Of a DNA stretch of 64,000 nt, positions 19,201-27,371 are shown piece after piece. The position numbers and the translations under genes are program-made. Below the pieces are notes generated by a model that saw only the letters and a program-made list of their open reading frames with translations, ran no database searches and was not told where the DNA came from. Every line of letters begins with the position of its first letter. The stretch's first letter is position 1. Source of the stretch: Tropicimonas sp033101155 (GTDB lineage: Bacteria; Pseudomonadota; Alphaproteobacteria; Rhodobacterales; Rhodobacteraceae); NCBI RefSeq assembly GCF_033101155.1, contig NZ_JAWMPX010000013.1, forward strand, positions 1-64,000. The letters run 5' to 3'.

Positions 19201-19615
19201 CCGCCAATCGCTTTTCCTCAAGCCGACAGTCGTGACCCTCGTCTACGGCCTCTCGGTCGGTTTCTTCATCGTGCTGTTGATGGTCCCGGCGCTCATGGTG
19301 ATCCAGGCCGACATCGCCCGCTCCATGCGGTCATTGCGACGAATGCTGTCCGCACGCCGCGGGCATGGCTTTGTCCGCGGCCTGACACTGCTGGCATTTG
19401 GCGCGATCCTGGCCGTCAACGCCGTCTTGTTCTGGCCGGGGACCGGGGCCGAGTTATCCGAAAGGGTGGTTTCCGGTTTCAGCGGCGGTCTGTCGCCGGG
19501 ACAGGCATCCCTGCTCCTCTCGTTGGTGATCTCTCTGACGATAACGCTGCTGTACATGATGGCGACCTGGTTGCCGACGAGGAGACGGAAAGCCGAGCAA
19601 ACCTCGTCACGATAG
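16223..19615 (+). CDS. RND-family efflux transporter, inner-membrane pump
   Basis: A 1130-residue proton-driven pump of the AcrB/HAE-like family. It has the RND plan: a helix near the N-terminus, a large periplasmic loop, a helix bundle, then the whole unit repeated. The proton-relay pair is visible as VVDDAIVVAEH near residue 400. The second half repeats the pattern with GIIINDAIVLV. I use the ATG at 16223, overlapping the adaptor stop, rather than an upstream start inside the adaptor gene. The last 80 residues contain two extra hydrophobic helices (VRGLTLLAFGAILAVNAVLF and a later one) beyond the normal twelve. The substrate (drugs, lipid or metal) is not predictable. It converges on ugpC. 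Confidence 0.9.
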   Translation: MSAQSTGLLGYFTRHNTAASFVMVVMLVLGIAATGKIRSQFFPDVVIDTVTVTVDWDGAGPEGLDRSVVALLEPALQGVEGVTESTAVSKDGSTTVTLVLEPGWDMARATEDVKAAVDSVKTLPDSTEEPVVRRGAWRDKVTEVVISGPIAPDQLGRIGDEFVSRLYRQGITRTAITGVAAPQIEVAVPEVSRIRHDISMEEVAEAISREVDTRPAGEVSGGSVRLRAGEETRDADAIRNLVIRVNPDGSKLYLRNVGRVNVTGADEGRAYFVGDTPAVLIRVDRSAEGDAIKMEATVRALAAEMAPELPEGVQVQLINTRAKDITDRLDILIENGLSGLALVLITLFLFLSARTAFWVAMGIPVSMLAAIAVMYAAGLTINMMSLFALIITLGIVVDDAIVVAEHADFRHRSLGEAPGLAPVNAIRRMLGPVFASTITTVLAFVGLLFVGGGFGRLIADIPFVVAAVLVASLIESFIILPNHMRHALEASPKRHWYDWPSTQFNRGFSWLSETLFAPFMHWVIRLRYAVISAMILLLAASFSTVLRGDVPWAFFTPPERGSVTGNFAFLPGVTREDARAMAQELDRAVAAVSEELTAVDGGSPVIHSVTQVGGTAGKGIPGEATLDPDALGSIDIGLVGSDERDFSAQDFVRALQQEVTRPAGLALLSFRSQGAGPGGDSLAVNFYGPDSFVLKAAARDLTAALGDYPEVTGLQDSLPMGKEDMVLRLTPLGEALGFTTEAIGAELFARLNGITAAEFPAGTRTTEITVRLPEAEQQGDFLQSTRMRTPTGEWVPLGEIVTTSSSPAFSTVNRENGRRLVTVTGSLAEDSPERAAEIGAALRSEILPEIAERYNLDWELGGLSMQEDAFLDEAMMGFLLCILGIYLVLGWVFGSWFRPLIVLAVIPFGLIGTIWGHAQFGLAMSLFTVIGLIGMSGIIINDAIVLVTTVQDYARHKAIVPAAVAGAKDRLRPILLTTLTTVLGLAPLMFEESRQSLFLKPTVVTLVYGLSVGFFIVLLMVPALMVIQADIARSMRSLRRMLSARRGHGFVRGLTLLAFGAILAVNAVLFWPGTGAELSERVVSGFSGGLSPGQASLLLSLVISLTITLLYMMATWLPTRRRKAEQTSSR

Positions 19616-19633
19616 GTCCCGCTTCACCGCCTG

Positions 19634-20638
19634 TCAGATGCGCCGACCGTCGGGGCCGAACCGCATCTCGTCATCCTCGCTCCAGGTGAGGCCGACCTGT
19701 TGCCCTTCGGCGGGGATAGCAACCGCGCCGTCCTGGCGGACGGTGAAGAACTGATCGCCCGGGATGACAAGGTGGACAAGCGTCTCCGCCCCGAGCGGCT
19801 CCGCGTAGAGGACAGCGCCTGTCGTTCTGCCGTCTCCAGCGGGCACGATCGCCACATGTTCGGGTCGGATTCCGACCTTCGTTCCGGCCGGGGCGCCGAC
19901 CGCCTCCGAGACGACGAAATTCGTCGGGGGCGAGCCGATGAACCCGGCGACGAACTCGGTCTGCGGGTTGGCATAGACCTCCAGCGGCGCGCCGATCTGG
20001 TCCGCCACGCCGTCATTCATCACGATCATCCGGTCCGCGAGAGTCATCGCCTCGACCTGGTCATGGGTCACGTAGAGCGCGGTGACGCCGAGGTCGCGCT
20101 GCAGCTTCTTGATCTCCAGCCGCATCTGCACCCTGAGTTTCGCATCGAGGTTGGAGAGCGGCTCGTCAAAGAGAAACACCGAGGGGCGCCGGACGATCGC
20201 ACGGCCCATCGCCACGCGTTGCCGCTGGCCACCAGAGAGTTCGCGCGGGCGGCGCTTGAGATACGGCTCCAATTGCAGGAGGCGCGCGGCCTCGTCCACA
20301 CGCGCTTCGATCTCGGGCTTCGGCACCTTTGCGATCTTGAGCCCGTAGGCCATGTTCTGCTCGACCGACATGTGCGGATAGAGCGCGTAATTCTGGAACA
20401 CCATCGCGATGTCGCGATCCATCGGTTCCTTTTCGTTCACGCGCTGATCGTTGATACGGACCTCGCCAGCGGAGACGCCCTCCAAGCCTGCCACCATGCG
20501 CAGCAGCGTGGACTTGCCGCAGCCCGACGGGCCGACAATGACGATGAACTCACCATCCTCGATTTCGATATCGACGCCGTGGATGACCTCGAGCTTGCCG
20601 TAGGACTTTTTCAGGGATTCAAGGGAGACGGTTGCCAT
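19634..20638 (-). CDS. ugpC: sn-Glycerol-3-phosphate ABC transporter ATP-binding protein UgpC
   Basis: A 334-residue cytosolic ATPase of the MalK/UgpC group. Walker A GPSGCGKST, signature LSGGQRQRVAMG, Walker B with D-loop LFDEPLSNLDAKLR, and the switch histidine in YVTHDQVEAMTLA are all present. A TOBE regulatory domain fills the last 100 residues (VGIRPEHVAIV). It is last in the ugpBAEC order, and its ATG directly follows the ugpE stop. It energises uptake of glycerol-3-phosphate or glycerophosphodiesters. The name rests on the operon (UgpB-like binding protein and DeoR regulator), since MalK-type ATPases alone do not reveal the substrate. Confidence 0.9.
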   Translation of the reverse strand: MATVSLESLKKSYGKLEVIHGVDIEIEDGEFIVIVGPSGCGKSTLLRMVAGLEGVSAGEVRINDQRVNEKEPMDRDIAMVFQNYALYPHMSVEQNMAYGLKIAKVPKPEIEARVDEAARLLQLEPYLKRRPRELSGGQRQRVAMGRAIVRRPSVFLFDEPLSNLDAKLRVQMRLEIKKLQRDLGVTALYVTHDQVEAMTLADRMIVMNDGVADQIGAPLEVYANPQTEFVAGFIGSPPTNFVVSEAVGAPAGTKVGIRPEHVAIVPAGDGRTTGAVLYAEPLGAETLVHLVIPGDQFFTVRQDGAVAIPAEGQQVGLTWSEDDEMRFGPDGRRI

Positions 20639-21499
20639 TTATTTCTCACTGTCCACAAGGCCACGGATGAAGAGCTTCTGCATACCGATCACAACCACCA
20701 CCGGCGGGATCATCGCCAGGATCGAGGTCGCCATGATGACCGGCCAGTCGGCCGTGTCGTCACCGCTGGGGAACATCTGCTTGATGCCCATGACAATGGT
20801 GTTCATCGACGGGTCCGTGGTGATCAGAAGCGGCCAGAGATACTGGTTCCAGCCATAGATGAAGAGGATGACGAAGAGCGCCGCGATATTCGTCCGGCTC
20901 ATCGGCAGCAGGATATCGACGAAGAAGCGCATCGGGCGCGCGCCATCGACCCGCGCGGCCTCGGCCAACTCGTCGGGCACCGTCATGAAGAATTGACGGA
21001 AGAGGAAGGTGGCTGTCGCCGAGGCGATCAGCGGGAAGATCAGGCCCGGATAGCTGTTGAGCATGCCGAAATTCGCCGCAACCTCGTAGGTTGGCACGAT
21101 GCGCACTTCGACGGGCAGCATCAGCGTAAGGAAGATCAGCCAGAAGAACATATGCTTTCCGGGGAAGCGGAAATAGACGATGGCAAAGGCCGAGAGCAGC
21201 GAGATCGCGATTTTTCCCAGCGAAATGCCGAGCGCCATGATGGCCGAGTTGAGCAGCATCCGCGCAACGGGTGCGTTGACGCCCGAGGTCAGCGCCTTGC
21301 CGTAGTTCTCGAAGAACTGGTCTCCGGGCCAGAGCGGCATCGGCGGGTGCACGATCTCGGGCTGGGTCACGGTCGATGCGACAAAAGCCAGCCAGATCGG
21401 GAAGAAGATGAACGCCACACCGATGATGAGGCCGAGATGGGTGAGCCAGAGGCCGGCGCCGCGGCGCTCGACCATGCCCGTATTTGCATCGCGCGCCAT
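20639..21499 (-). CDS. ugpE: sn-Glycerol-3-phosphate ABC transporter permease UgpE
   Basis: A 286-residue inner-membrane permease with six hydrophobic helices of the CUT1/MalG type. The cytoplasmic EAA loop that contacts the ATPase is ELAEAARVDGARPMRFFVDI (about residues 190-210). The start overlaps the ugpA stop by one base (TGATG). It pairs with UgpA to form the channel. Confidence 0.92.
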   Translation of the reverse strand: MARDANTGMVERRGAGLWLTHLGLIIGVAFIFFPIWLAFVASTVTQPEIVHPPMPLWPGDQFFENYGKALTSGVNAPVARMLLNSAIMALGISLGKIAISLLSAFAIVYFRFPGKHMFFWLIFLTLMLPVEVRIVPTYEVAANFGMLNSYPGLIFPLIASATATFLFRQFFMTVPDELAEAARVDGARPMRFFVDILLPMSRTNIAALFVILFIYGWNQYLWPLLITTDPSMNTIVMGIKQMFPSGDDTADWPVIMATSILAMIPPVVVVIGMQKLFIRGLVDSEK

Positions 21500-22380
21500 C
21501 AGTAATGCACCCTTCGCTCGATAAACTTGAACTGGATGATGGTGAGGATGCCGACGATCACCAGCAGGATCACCGATTGCGCTGCCGAGGAGCCGAGATC
21601 CTGCCCGACGAATCCGTCGGCATAGACCTTGTAGACGAGGATCGTCGTCGCCTGTTGCGGACCGCCGCTGGTGATCGTGTGGATCACGCCGAAGGTCTCG
21701 AAGAAGGCGTAAACGATGTTCACGACCAGCAGAAAGAAGGTGGTGGGCGACAGGAGCGGGAAAACGATGGTCCGGAACCGCGTCCAGAAGCGTGCGCCGT
21801 CGATGGCCGCGGCCTCGATCACCGATTTCGGGATCGCCTGAAGCCCGGCGAGGAAGAACAGGAAGTTGTAGCTGATGCGTCCCCAGGCAGAGGCCACGAC
21901 CACGAGGCCCATCGCCTCTCCCTCATTCAGAACGTGATTCCAGTCGTAGCCCAGCTGTCCGAGGTACCACGTCACCACGCCCACACGGGTGTTGAACATG
22001 AAGAGCCAGAGCACACCGGCAACAGCGGGCGCGACAGCGTATGGCCAGATCAGCAGCGTTCGATAGGTGCCGGAGCCCTTGATAAGCCGGTCGGCCAGCA
22101 CGGCAAGATAGAGCGCCACGCCCATCGAGACCACGGTCACGAGGATCGAGAAGACCGCGGTGGTCGCGAAAGAGGCGCGGTAATACGGGTCCGAGAGCAG
22201 GAATTCGAAATTGCCCAGGCCCACCCATTGCATCGACAGGCCAAAAGGATCGGGGATGAAGAGCGACTGCCAGACCGCTTGACCGGCCGGGTAGAAGAAG
22301 AAGACGGCAGTGATCAGCAACTGCGGCAGAACCAGCAGAAGCGGCAACCAGATGCCCTTGAAGGTGACCCGTTTTTCCAT
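21499..22380 (-). CDS. ugpA: sn-Glycerol-3-phosphate ABC transporter permease UgpA
   Basis: A 293-residue MalF-type permease with six membrane helices. Its EAA motif is in SVIEAAAIDGARFWTRFRTI, and the N-terminus is a short cytoplasmic tail (MEKRVTFKG). The ATG at 22380 lies only 9 bases after a strong GC hairpin that separates it from ugpB, and no free Shine-Dalgarno sequence is visible. Translation may therefore be kept lower than that of the binding protein. It partners UgpE. Confidence 0.92.
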   Translation of the reverse strand: MEKRVTFKGIWLPLLLVLPQLLITAVFFFYPAGQAVWQSLFIPDPFGLSMQWVGLGNFEFLLSDPYYRASFATTAVFSILVTVVSMGVALYLAVLADRLIKGSGTYRTLLIWPYAVAPAVAGVLWLFMFNTRVGVVTWYLGQLGYDWNHVLNEGEAMGLVVVASAWGRISYNFLFFLAGLQAIPKSVIEAAAIDGARFWTRFRTIVFPLLSPTTFFLLVVNIVYAFFETFGVIHTITSGGPQQATTILVYKVYADGFVGQDLGSSAAQSVILLVIVGILTIIQFKFIERRVHY

Positions 22381-22389
22381 TCTGTGCGG

Positions 22390-22415
22390 AGGCGCCCCGG
22401 GACCCCGGGGCGCCT
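22390..22415 (-). promoter_or_regulatory. Intercistronic hairpin between ugpB and ugpA
   Basis: A perfect 11-bp stem (AGGCGCCCCGG/CCGGGGCGCCT) with a 4-base loop lies between the ugpB stop (22423) and the ugpA start (22380). The position is typical of mRNA-stabilising or attenuating stems that give high binding-protein and low permease expression. It also covers the place where a ribosome-binding site for ugpA would be expected. Confidence 0.75.
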
Positions 22416-22422
22416 ACGTCCT

Positions 22423-23733
22423 TTACTTGGCGGACTGTTCGAAGCGGCGCAGCAGGGCGTTGCCGCGTTCGGCGGCGCTGTCCATGGCTTCCTGAGCCGT
22501 CTTGTCGCCGGCCCAGACACCCTCGAGCTCCTCGTCGATGATGCCACGGATCTGGTCGAAGGACCCAAGCCGCAGGCCCTTGGAATTGGCGGTCGGCTCG
22601 TTCGTGGTCATCTGCATGACGGCGATATCCGTGCCCGGGTTCTCGTCATAGAAACCCATCTCCTTGGTCTTCTCGCCGGCGGCTGTGGTGATCGGCAGAT
22701 AGCCGGTGTCCTGGTGCCACTTGGCCTGGATATCCACCGAGGAGAGGAAATTCAGGAACGCGGCAACGCCCTTGTATTCCTCGTCGCTCTGGCCTTCCAT
22801 CACCCAGAGCGAGGCCCCGCCGATGATGGTGTTCTGCGGAGCGCCATCGACGCCGTCCCAATAGGGCAGCGGACGCACTTCGAAGTCGAATTCGGCCTCT
22901 GCCTTGATCCCGGCATAGCCAGCCGAGCTTTCGGTGAAGAGCGCGCATTCGCCGGCGCGGAAATTCGCCCCGCCTTCGTTGCGGCGTCCGGCATAGATGA
23001 ACTTTCCGTCCTTGGCCCATTCGCCCATCTGCGCGATGTGCTGAACCTGCACCGGACCGTTGAGCGCAAGCTCGGTATCTGTTCCGGAGAAGCCATTGTC
23101 CTGCGTGGCGAAGGGGACGTTGTGATAGGCGCTGAGATTCTCGAGATGAATCCAGCTCTGCCAGGCCGTGGTCATCGGGCATTCATGTCCGGCGGCCTTG
23201 AGGGCATCCAGCGTCTCGCCAACCTTTTGCCAGGTCGAGAGATCGGCGTCGGGATCGAGGCCGGCGGCTTCAAGCGCGTCGCGGTTGACCCAGAGAACCG
23301 GCGTCGAGGAGTTGAACGGCAGCGAGAGCATCTCGCCGTCATTGGTGGTGTAGTAGCCCTTGACCGAGCCGATGAAGGCATCCTGATCGAATTCGGCGCC
23401 GGAATCCGCCATCACCTCGTAGACGGGTTTGATCGCGCCCTCGGCGGCCATCATTGTCGCAGTGCCGACCTCGAACACCATGAGGATGTCCGGTTGCTCG
23501 CCAGCGCGGAAGGCAGCGATGCCCGCATTCAGCGTTTCCGAGTAGTTTCCCTTGTGGCTGGCGGTCACGACATAGTCGCTCTGGCTGCCATTGAAGGTCT
23601 CGACCTGCTCGGCGACCAGTTCGCCCAGCCGGCCGGTAAAGGCATGCCAGAATTCGATTTCAGTCTGTGCGGCGGCCGATCCCGCCGTGGCCGCAACGGC
23701 GCCGAATGCCAGTATCGAAGTTTGCAGTCTCAT
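22423..23733 (-). CDS. ugpB: sn-Glycerol-3-phosphate ABC transporter substrate-binding protein UgpB
   Basis: A 436-residue periplasmic binding protein of the extracellular solute-binding family 1. The signal peptide is residues 1-22 (cleavage near SAAAQ). The mature start TEIEFWHAFTG is typical of UgpB. Near residue 280 the sequence has EVRPLPYWDG and NTIIGGASLWVM, matching the UgpB ligand region. The ATG has GGGAGAAAG in front. It is first gene of the ugpBAEC set, with 190 bp upstream separating it from the HAD gene, so it may have its own promoter. Confidence 0.92.
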   Translation of the reverse strand: MRLQTSILAFGAVAATAGSAAAQTEIEFWHAFTGRLGELVAEQVETFNGSQSDYVVTASHKGNYSETLNAGIAAFRAGEQPDILMVFEVGTATMMAAEGAIKPVYEVMADSGAEFDQDAFIGSVKGYYTTNDGEMLSLPFNSSTPVLWVNRDALEAAGLDPDADLSTWQKVGETLDALKAAGHECPMTTAWQSWIHLENLSAYHNVPFATQDNGFSGTDTELALNGPVQVQHIAQMGEWAKDGKFIYAGRRNEGGANFRAGECALFTESSAGYAGIKAEAEFDFEVRPLPYWDGVDGAPQNTIIGGASLWVMEGQSDEEYKGVAAFLNFLSSVDIQAKWHQDTGYLPITTAAGEKTKEMGFYDENPGTDIAVMQMTTNEPTANSKGLRLGSFDQIRGIIDEELEGVWAGDKTAQEAMDSAAERGNALLRRFEQSAK

Positions 23734-23922
23734 GGTCTTTCTCCCTTGAATACTATCTTACCATGCGTCGAAAAATGCGCCCGGTCCCGACCGAGAGCGC
23801 GTCTCTCCGCCGTCCTCCGGGCACAGGTGGTATCCGGCCGTACCTCTTGGCGGGCGTGCCGAATGTCAGGATATCGCAGGATATCCCGGTAAGGACCGGA
23901 CCGCAGGTGTCTCCACACATGC

Positions 23923-24822
23923 TCATGGCCGCTCCAGAACAAAATCGGGCCGGATCCCGGTACGCGCAATCGCGCCCGGGGCGTCCTGCCCGGCAAAAAA
24001 ACCGTAATCGGCGATCAGGGCCGAGGCGATGCCCGCGGTCTGCGCTCCGAGGATGTCGGTGTGCAGGCTGTCCCCGACCATGACGATCCGCTCGTGCGGG
24101 ATCCCGCCGCCAAGCCGGCGCAGCGCAAGCTCGAAGATATTTGCGAAGGGTTTGCCAAAGAAGACGGGCGCGACGCCGGTCTCATCGGCTAGGCGATGGG
24201 CAAAATGGCCCGGCTCGATCGAAAAGCCGGTCTCGCGCGGGGCGACGATATCCGGATTTCCAACCCATACCGGACGGGGACGATCCTTCACGGCGGCGAC
24301 CAGCAGGGCCTGCCGCTCCTCGGTCCAGGCAGCGCTCCCGATCAACAAGAACCCGTCCGCGGCGGCATAGGGGGCGGCGGCCTCCTCCAGATAGGCGGTT
24401 TCCAGATCCGCCAACTCCCCCAGACCCGCGCTGCGCGTGGCCATCAAGCCCCACCGCCGCACCGGTTCGTTCCGGATCGCCGCCATCAGCGTCGCCCGGC
24501 TGGTGATCACGTCTTCCGGAGCGAAGCGGTACCCCAGGCGCGCATATTTCTCAATCAGCGTGGCATGGGGGAATCCGGCGGCGTTCGACACCACGATCAC
24601 GCGTTTGCCGGCCCGGGTCAGGTCATCGATCCGGTCCGTCACCCCGGGTATCGCGGTATCGCCGATATTGAGCACACCGAAGGCATCCAGAAGGAAAACA
24701 TCGAACCGGTCGGCGATCTCGGCAAGCGAGTCCGCGTGTTGCGGCGCCGCGTTTGGCGGCACAGTCGGCGGGAGCCGGTGTCGCACCGCCTCATAAGCCG
24801 CAAGGGCTGTTGCCGTATCCAT
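23923..24822 (-). CDS. HAD-superfamily class IIA hydrolase-like protein with atypical motif I
   Basis: A 299-residue cytosolic protein of the HAD subfamily IIA (NagD/phosphoglycolate-phosphatase fold, like the TIGR01459 group). Motif I is LLDAFGVLNIG at D46, with phenylalanine where most phosphatases have the second aspartate. Motif II is VVSNAAG and motif IV is VMVGDSLHTDILGA. In the Ugp cluster it could act on glycerol-3-phosphate or another phosphate ester, but the missing acid/base aspartate makes activity uncertain. I chose the ATG at 24822. A GTG at 24831, with GGGGGAG at better spacing, is an equal choice and adds three residues. Confidence 0.8.
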   Translation of the reverse strand: MDTATALAAYEAVRHRLPPTVPPNAAPQHADSLAEIADRFDVFLLDAFGVLNIGDTAIPGVTDRIDDLTRAGKRVIVVSNAAGFPHATLIEKYARLGYRFAPEDVITSRATLMAAIRNEPVRRWGLMATRSAGLGELADLETAYLEEAAAPYAAADGFLLIGSAAWTEERQALLVAAVKDRPRPVWVGNPDIVAPRETGFSIEPGHFAHRLADETGVAPVFFGKPFANIFELALRRLGGGIPHERIVMVGDSLHTDILGAQTAGIASALIADYGFFAGQDAPGAIARTGIRPDFVLERP

Positions 24823-25014
24823 GCGTGTCACCGGGCCATGCTCCCCCAGGTCGCGGTCGCCATGATGACATCGGCGACCGTCGCCGCCGGACCAGAACGG
24901 AGTCCATCCGAGGCGGGCCAACCCGTCACTGCCGATGTGTTTCCGTCGCGCCGCATCATCTTTGCATTCCCTCGAATTTCCGGTTCTCGTTCCTTATGGC
25001 GGAGCCTTGTAAAA

Positions 25015-25902
25015 CTATTGTGCCACCAGCACTTCGACATTTGCTTGCCCCAAGGCTTCCGTGAGATCGTCTGCCGGCGGCGCGTCACAGACCACCGAAG
25101 TGAGATCCGAAAGCTGCCCGACAAGGACAAGGTTCTTTCGCCCGAATTTTTCGCAATCGACCAGGAGTTGGGAGATCGCGCTTTGCCGAAGCATGGCGCG
25201 TTTGACCGCCGCGAAACCGCGCACCGCCTCGGATGGTCCGGCCGCTGAAAGCGCTGACGCTCCGATCAGGCACCGGTCCACCTGATGGCGTTCGAGAAAG
25301 GTGATCGTGTCGGTTCCGATCACGGCCGATTCCGACGACAGGTAGTCGCCCGGGCAGAAGATCAGCTTGACCGTCTCGCTTTGGCCGAGCGCCATCGCGA
25401 CCGGGAAGCTGTTGGTGACAACGGTGCAGGGCGTGCATTCGAAGGCGAGAAAGCGGGCCATCATCAGCGTGGTCGATCCCGAATCGATCATCAGTGTTTC
25501 GCCAGGCGCCACGAGGCTCGCCGCGAGCCGCCCGATCCTTTCGCGTTCCTGAACGCGCGCATTCGCCCGTTCGTCGAATGTCGGGTAGTGGCCGGTCGTG
25601 GGAGCCGAGGCGCCGCCATGGGCACGATCGAGCAACCCGTCGCCGCTCAACTGCTCGAGGTCGCGACGCACGGTCTCCGATGACACCTGGAATCGCTCGG
25701 CCAGATCAGACACCCGGACATGCGGCCGCAGGCGCAGCTCGAGCAGGATCTGCCGTCGCCTTTCATCCTTGCGAGGCCGTGGACGTGTTTCCAGATCATT
25801 GGTCGGCAAGGCTCGGGCGCTCCTGGAATCCTGACGGCGATATTGCGGTGCACATCCGGATTTTGTGGAATTTCCCACATCAATCAAGGAAAAAGATTGC
25901 AT
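25015..25902 (-). CDS. DeoR-family transcriptional regulator (GlpR-like)
   Basis: A DeoR-type repressor of up to 295 residues. The helix-turn-helix (RRQILLELRLRPHVRVSDLA, then VSSETVRRDLEQLSGDGLLD) is followed by the DeoR sensor domain, with SGSTTLMMARFL and late VDRCLIGASAL-type strands that bind a phosphorylated sugar. The helix-turn-helix begins about 40 residues in, further than usual. A TTG at 25809 with AGGAG upstream may be the real start, giving about 264 residues. It lies upstream of the HAD and ugp genes on the same strand, so it probably controls them in response to glycerol-3-phosphate or a related compound. That link is inferred. Confidence 0.85.
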   Translation of the reverse strand: MQSFSLIDVGNSTKSGCAPQYRRQDSRSARALPTNDLETRPRPRKDERRRQILLELRLRPHVRVSDLAERFQVSSETVRRDLEQLSGDGLLDRAHGGASAPTTGHYPTFDERANARVQERERIGRLAASLVAPGETLMIDSGSTTLMMARFLAFECTPCTVVTNSFPVAMALGQSETVKLIFCPGDYLSSESAVIGTDTITFLERHQVDRCLIGASALSAAGPSEAVRGFAAVKRAMLRQSAISQLLVDCEKFGRKNLVLVGQLSDLTSVVCDAPPADDLTEALGQANVEVLVAQ

Positions 25903-26342
25903 ATCAACCGCTGTAGCGCTTCATTCGAGGATAATCGCAGGTTTCGGGGGAGTCAGTGTCCCGCGCGACCAACGCCTGCAACGCCCGCTCGAGACGGGCG
26001 GCCGAGAGTGGAACGGTGTGGAAGTGATACGTGTTGAACGACTTGGCCATGCATCCTGCACGCCGATCCGGGCGGAACCGCGCCTGTGCAGGGTCCTCAC
26101 TGGCGGCTCGCGGCTGTCGCCGAAAGTGCTGCCGACCCCAGAAGAAAAACGCGCGGCAGACTGTGGCACAGTCGATCGTTCGAGACATCGGGAAAAGCCC
26201 CGCGAGTGGAGGCGTTCGAGCTGCGCGAGGCCCTGCCCTCACGTGCAAACACGCCACGCAAGAAGAACGGCATCCGCAAGATTGCTGAAGGAGCGCTGAT
26301 TTCGAACCGGGGATCGGCGAATGAAAACCAAGGGAGGAAGAC
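25903..26342. promoter_or_regulatory. Divergent intergenic region between the DeoR regulator and the AfuA-like importer
   Basis: 440 bp with no credible gene. The first 40 bases are AT-rich (AATCAAGGAAAAAGATTGC) and are a likely promoter for the minus-strand regulator. The other end carries GGGAGGAAGAC, the ribosome-binding site of the gene at 26343. I could not define operators. Confidence 0.5.
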
Positions 26343-27368
26343 ATGAACAAGGTGAAACTGTTGGCGATGACATCCGTTATCGCATTGGCATCCGGCGTCA
26401 CGGCCGCCCAGGCCGACAAGCTGACCTTCTACTGCTCGGCGCAGGAAGACTGGTGCCAGCTGATGGCCCGCAGCTTCGAGGAAGCGACCGGCATCAATGT
26501 CAACATGACCCGCAAGTCCTCTGGTGAGACCTTTGCCCAGATTCGCGCGGAAGCGACCAACCCCAAAGGCGATGTCTGGTGGGGCGGCACGGGCGATCCG
26601 CATCTTCAAGCCGCCGAGGAGGACCTGACCGAACCCTACGAGTCGCCGATGCGTGGCGAGTTGCATGACTGGGCCATCAGCCAGGCCGAAAGCGCCGGCA
26701 ACAAGACCATCGGGATCTATTCCGGCGCGCTTGGCTACGGCTACAACACCGATCTTCTGGCCTCCAACAACCTGCCCGAGCCGTCCTGCTGGAAGGACCT
26801 GCTGAAGCCCGAGTACAAGGGGCATGTTCAGATGGCGAACCCGAACTCGTCGGGCACCGCCTATACCACGCTCGCCTCGATGGTTCAGATCTTCGGCGAA
26901 GACGAGGGCTTCGAGTTCATGAAGGGCCTGCACGCCAATATCAACCAGTACACAAAGTCCGGCTCCGCCCCGATCAAGGCCGCTGGACGTGGCGAGACCA
27001 CCATCGGCATCGTCTTCATGCATGACGCCGTGAAACAGGCGGTCTCCGGCTTCCCGGTCAAGGTCGTGGCACCCTGCGAAGGCACTGGCTACGAGATCGG
27101 CTCGATGTCGATCATCAAGGGCGCGCGCAACATGGAAGAGGCCCAAAAATTCTATGACTGGGCACTTTCGGTAGACGCCCAGAACCTCGCGCTTCAGGTG
27201 AAGGCCTATCAGGTGCAATCCAACACCGGCGCCGAGGCATCGGAGTCCGCACCCGACATGTCGACGATCAAGCTGATCGACTACGACTTCAAGAAGTACG
27301 GCTCTTCCGCCGAGCGCAAGCGTTTGCTGCAGAAATGGGATGAAGAGGTTTCGACTCTGCCTCAGTAA
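26343..27368 (+). CDS. Periplasmic binding protein of an AfuA/FbpA-type ABC importer, probably sugar-phosphate binding
   Basis: A 341-residue exported binding protein. Signal peptide residues 1-24 end in AAQA. It aligns with the iron-binding FbpA/AfuA class (LTFYCSAQEDW, VWWGGTGDPHL). The paired tyrosines that FbpA uses to hold Fe3+ are absent: at that position the sequence reads IGIVFMHDAVKQ (H227, D228), with E246 in PCEGTGYE. My recollection of Actinobacillus AfuA is that a His-Asp pair plus a glutamate bind hexose phosphates there, so the likely ligand is a sugar or polyol phosphate. The ribosome-binding site GGAGGAAGAC is excellent. It is first gene of a three-gene importer operon. Confidence 0.85.
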   Translation: MNKVKLLAMTSVIALASGVTAAQADKLTFYCSAQEDWCQLMARSFEEATGINVNMTRKSSGETFAQIRAEATNPKGDVWWGGTGDPHLQAAEEDLTEPYESPMRGELHDWAISQAESAGNKTIGIYSGALGYGYNTDLLASNNLPEPSCWKDLLKPEYKGHVQMANPNSSGTAYTTLASMVQIFGEDEGFEFMKGLHANINQYTKSGSAPIKAAGRGETTIGIVFMHDAVKQAVSGFPVKVVAPCEGTGYEIGSMSIIKGARNMEEAQKFYDWALSVDAQNLALQVKAYQVQSNTGAEASESAPDMSTIKLIDYDFKKYGSSAERKRLLQKWDEEVSTLPQ

Positions 27369-27371
27369 ATC

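Noticed and set aside
21484..23892. 802-residue plus-strand open frame
   Set aside because: Antisense of ugpA and ugpB.
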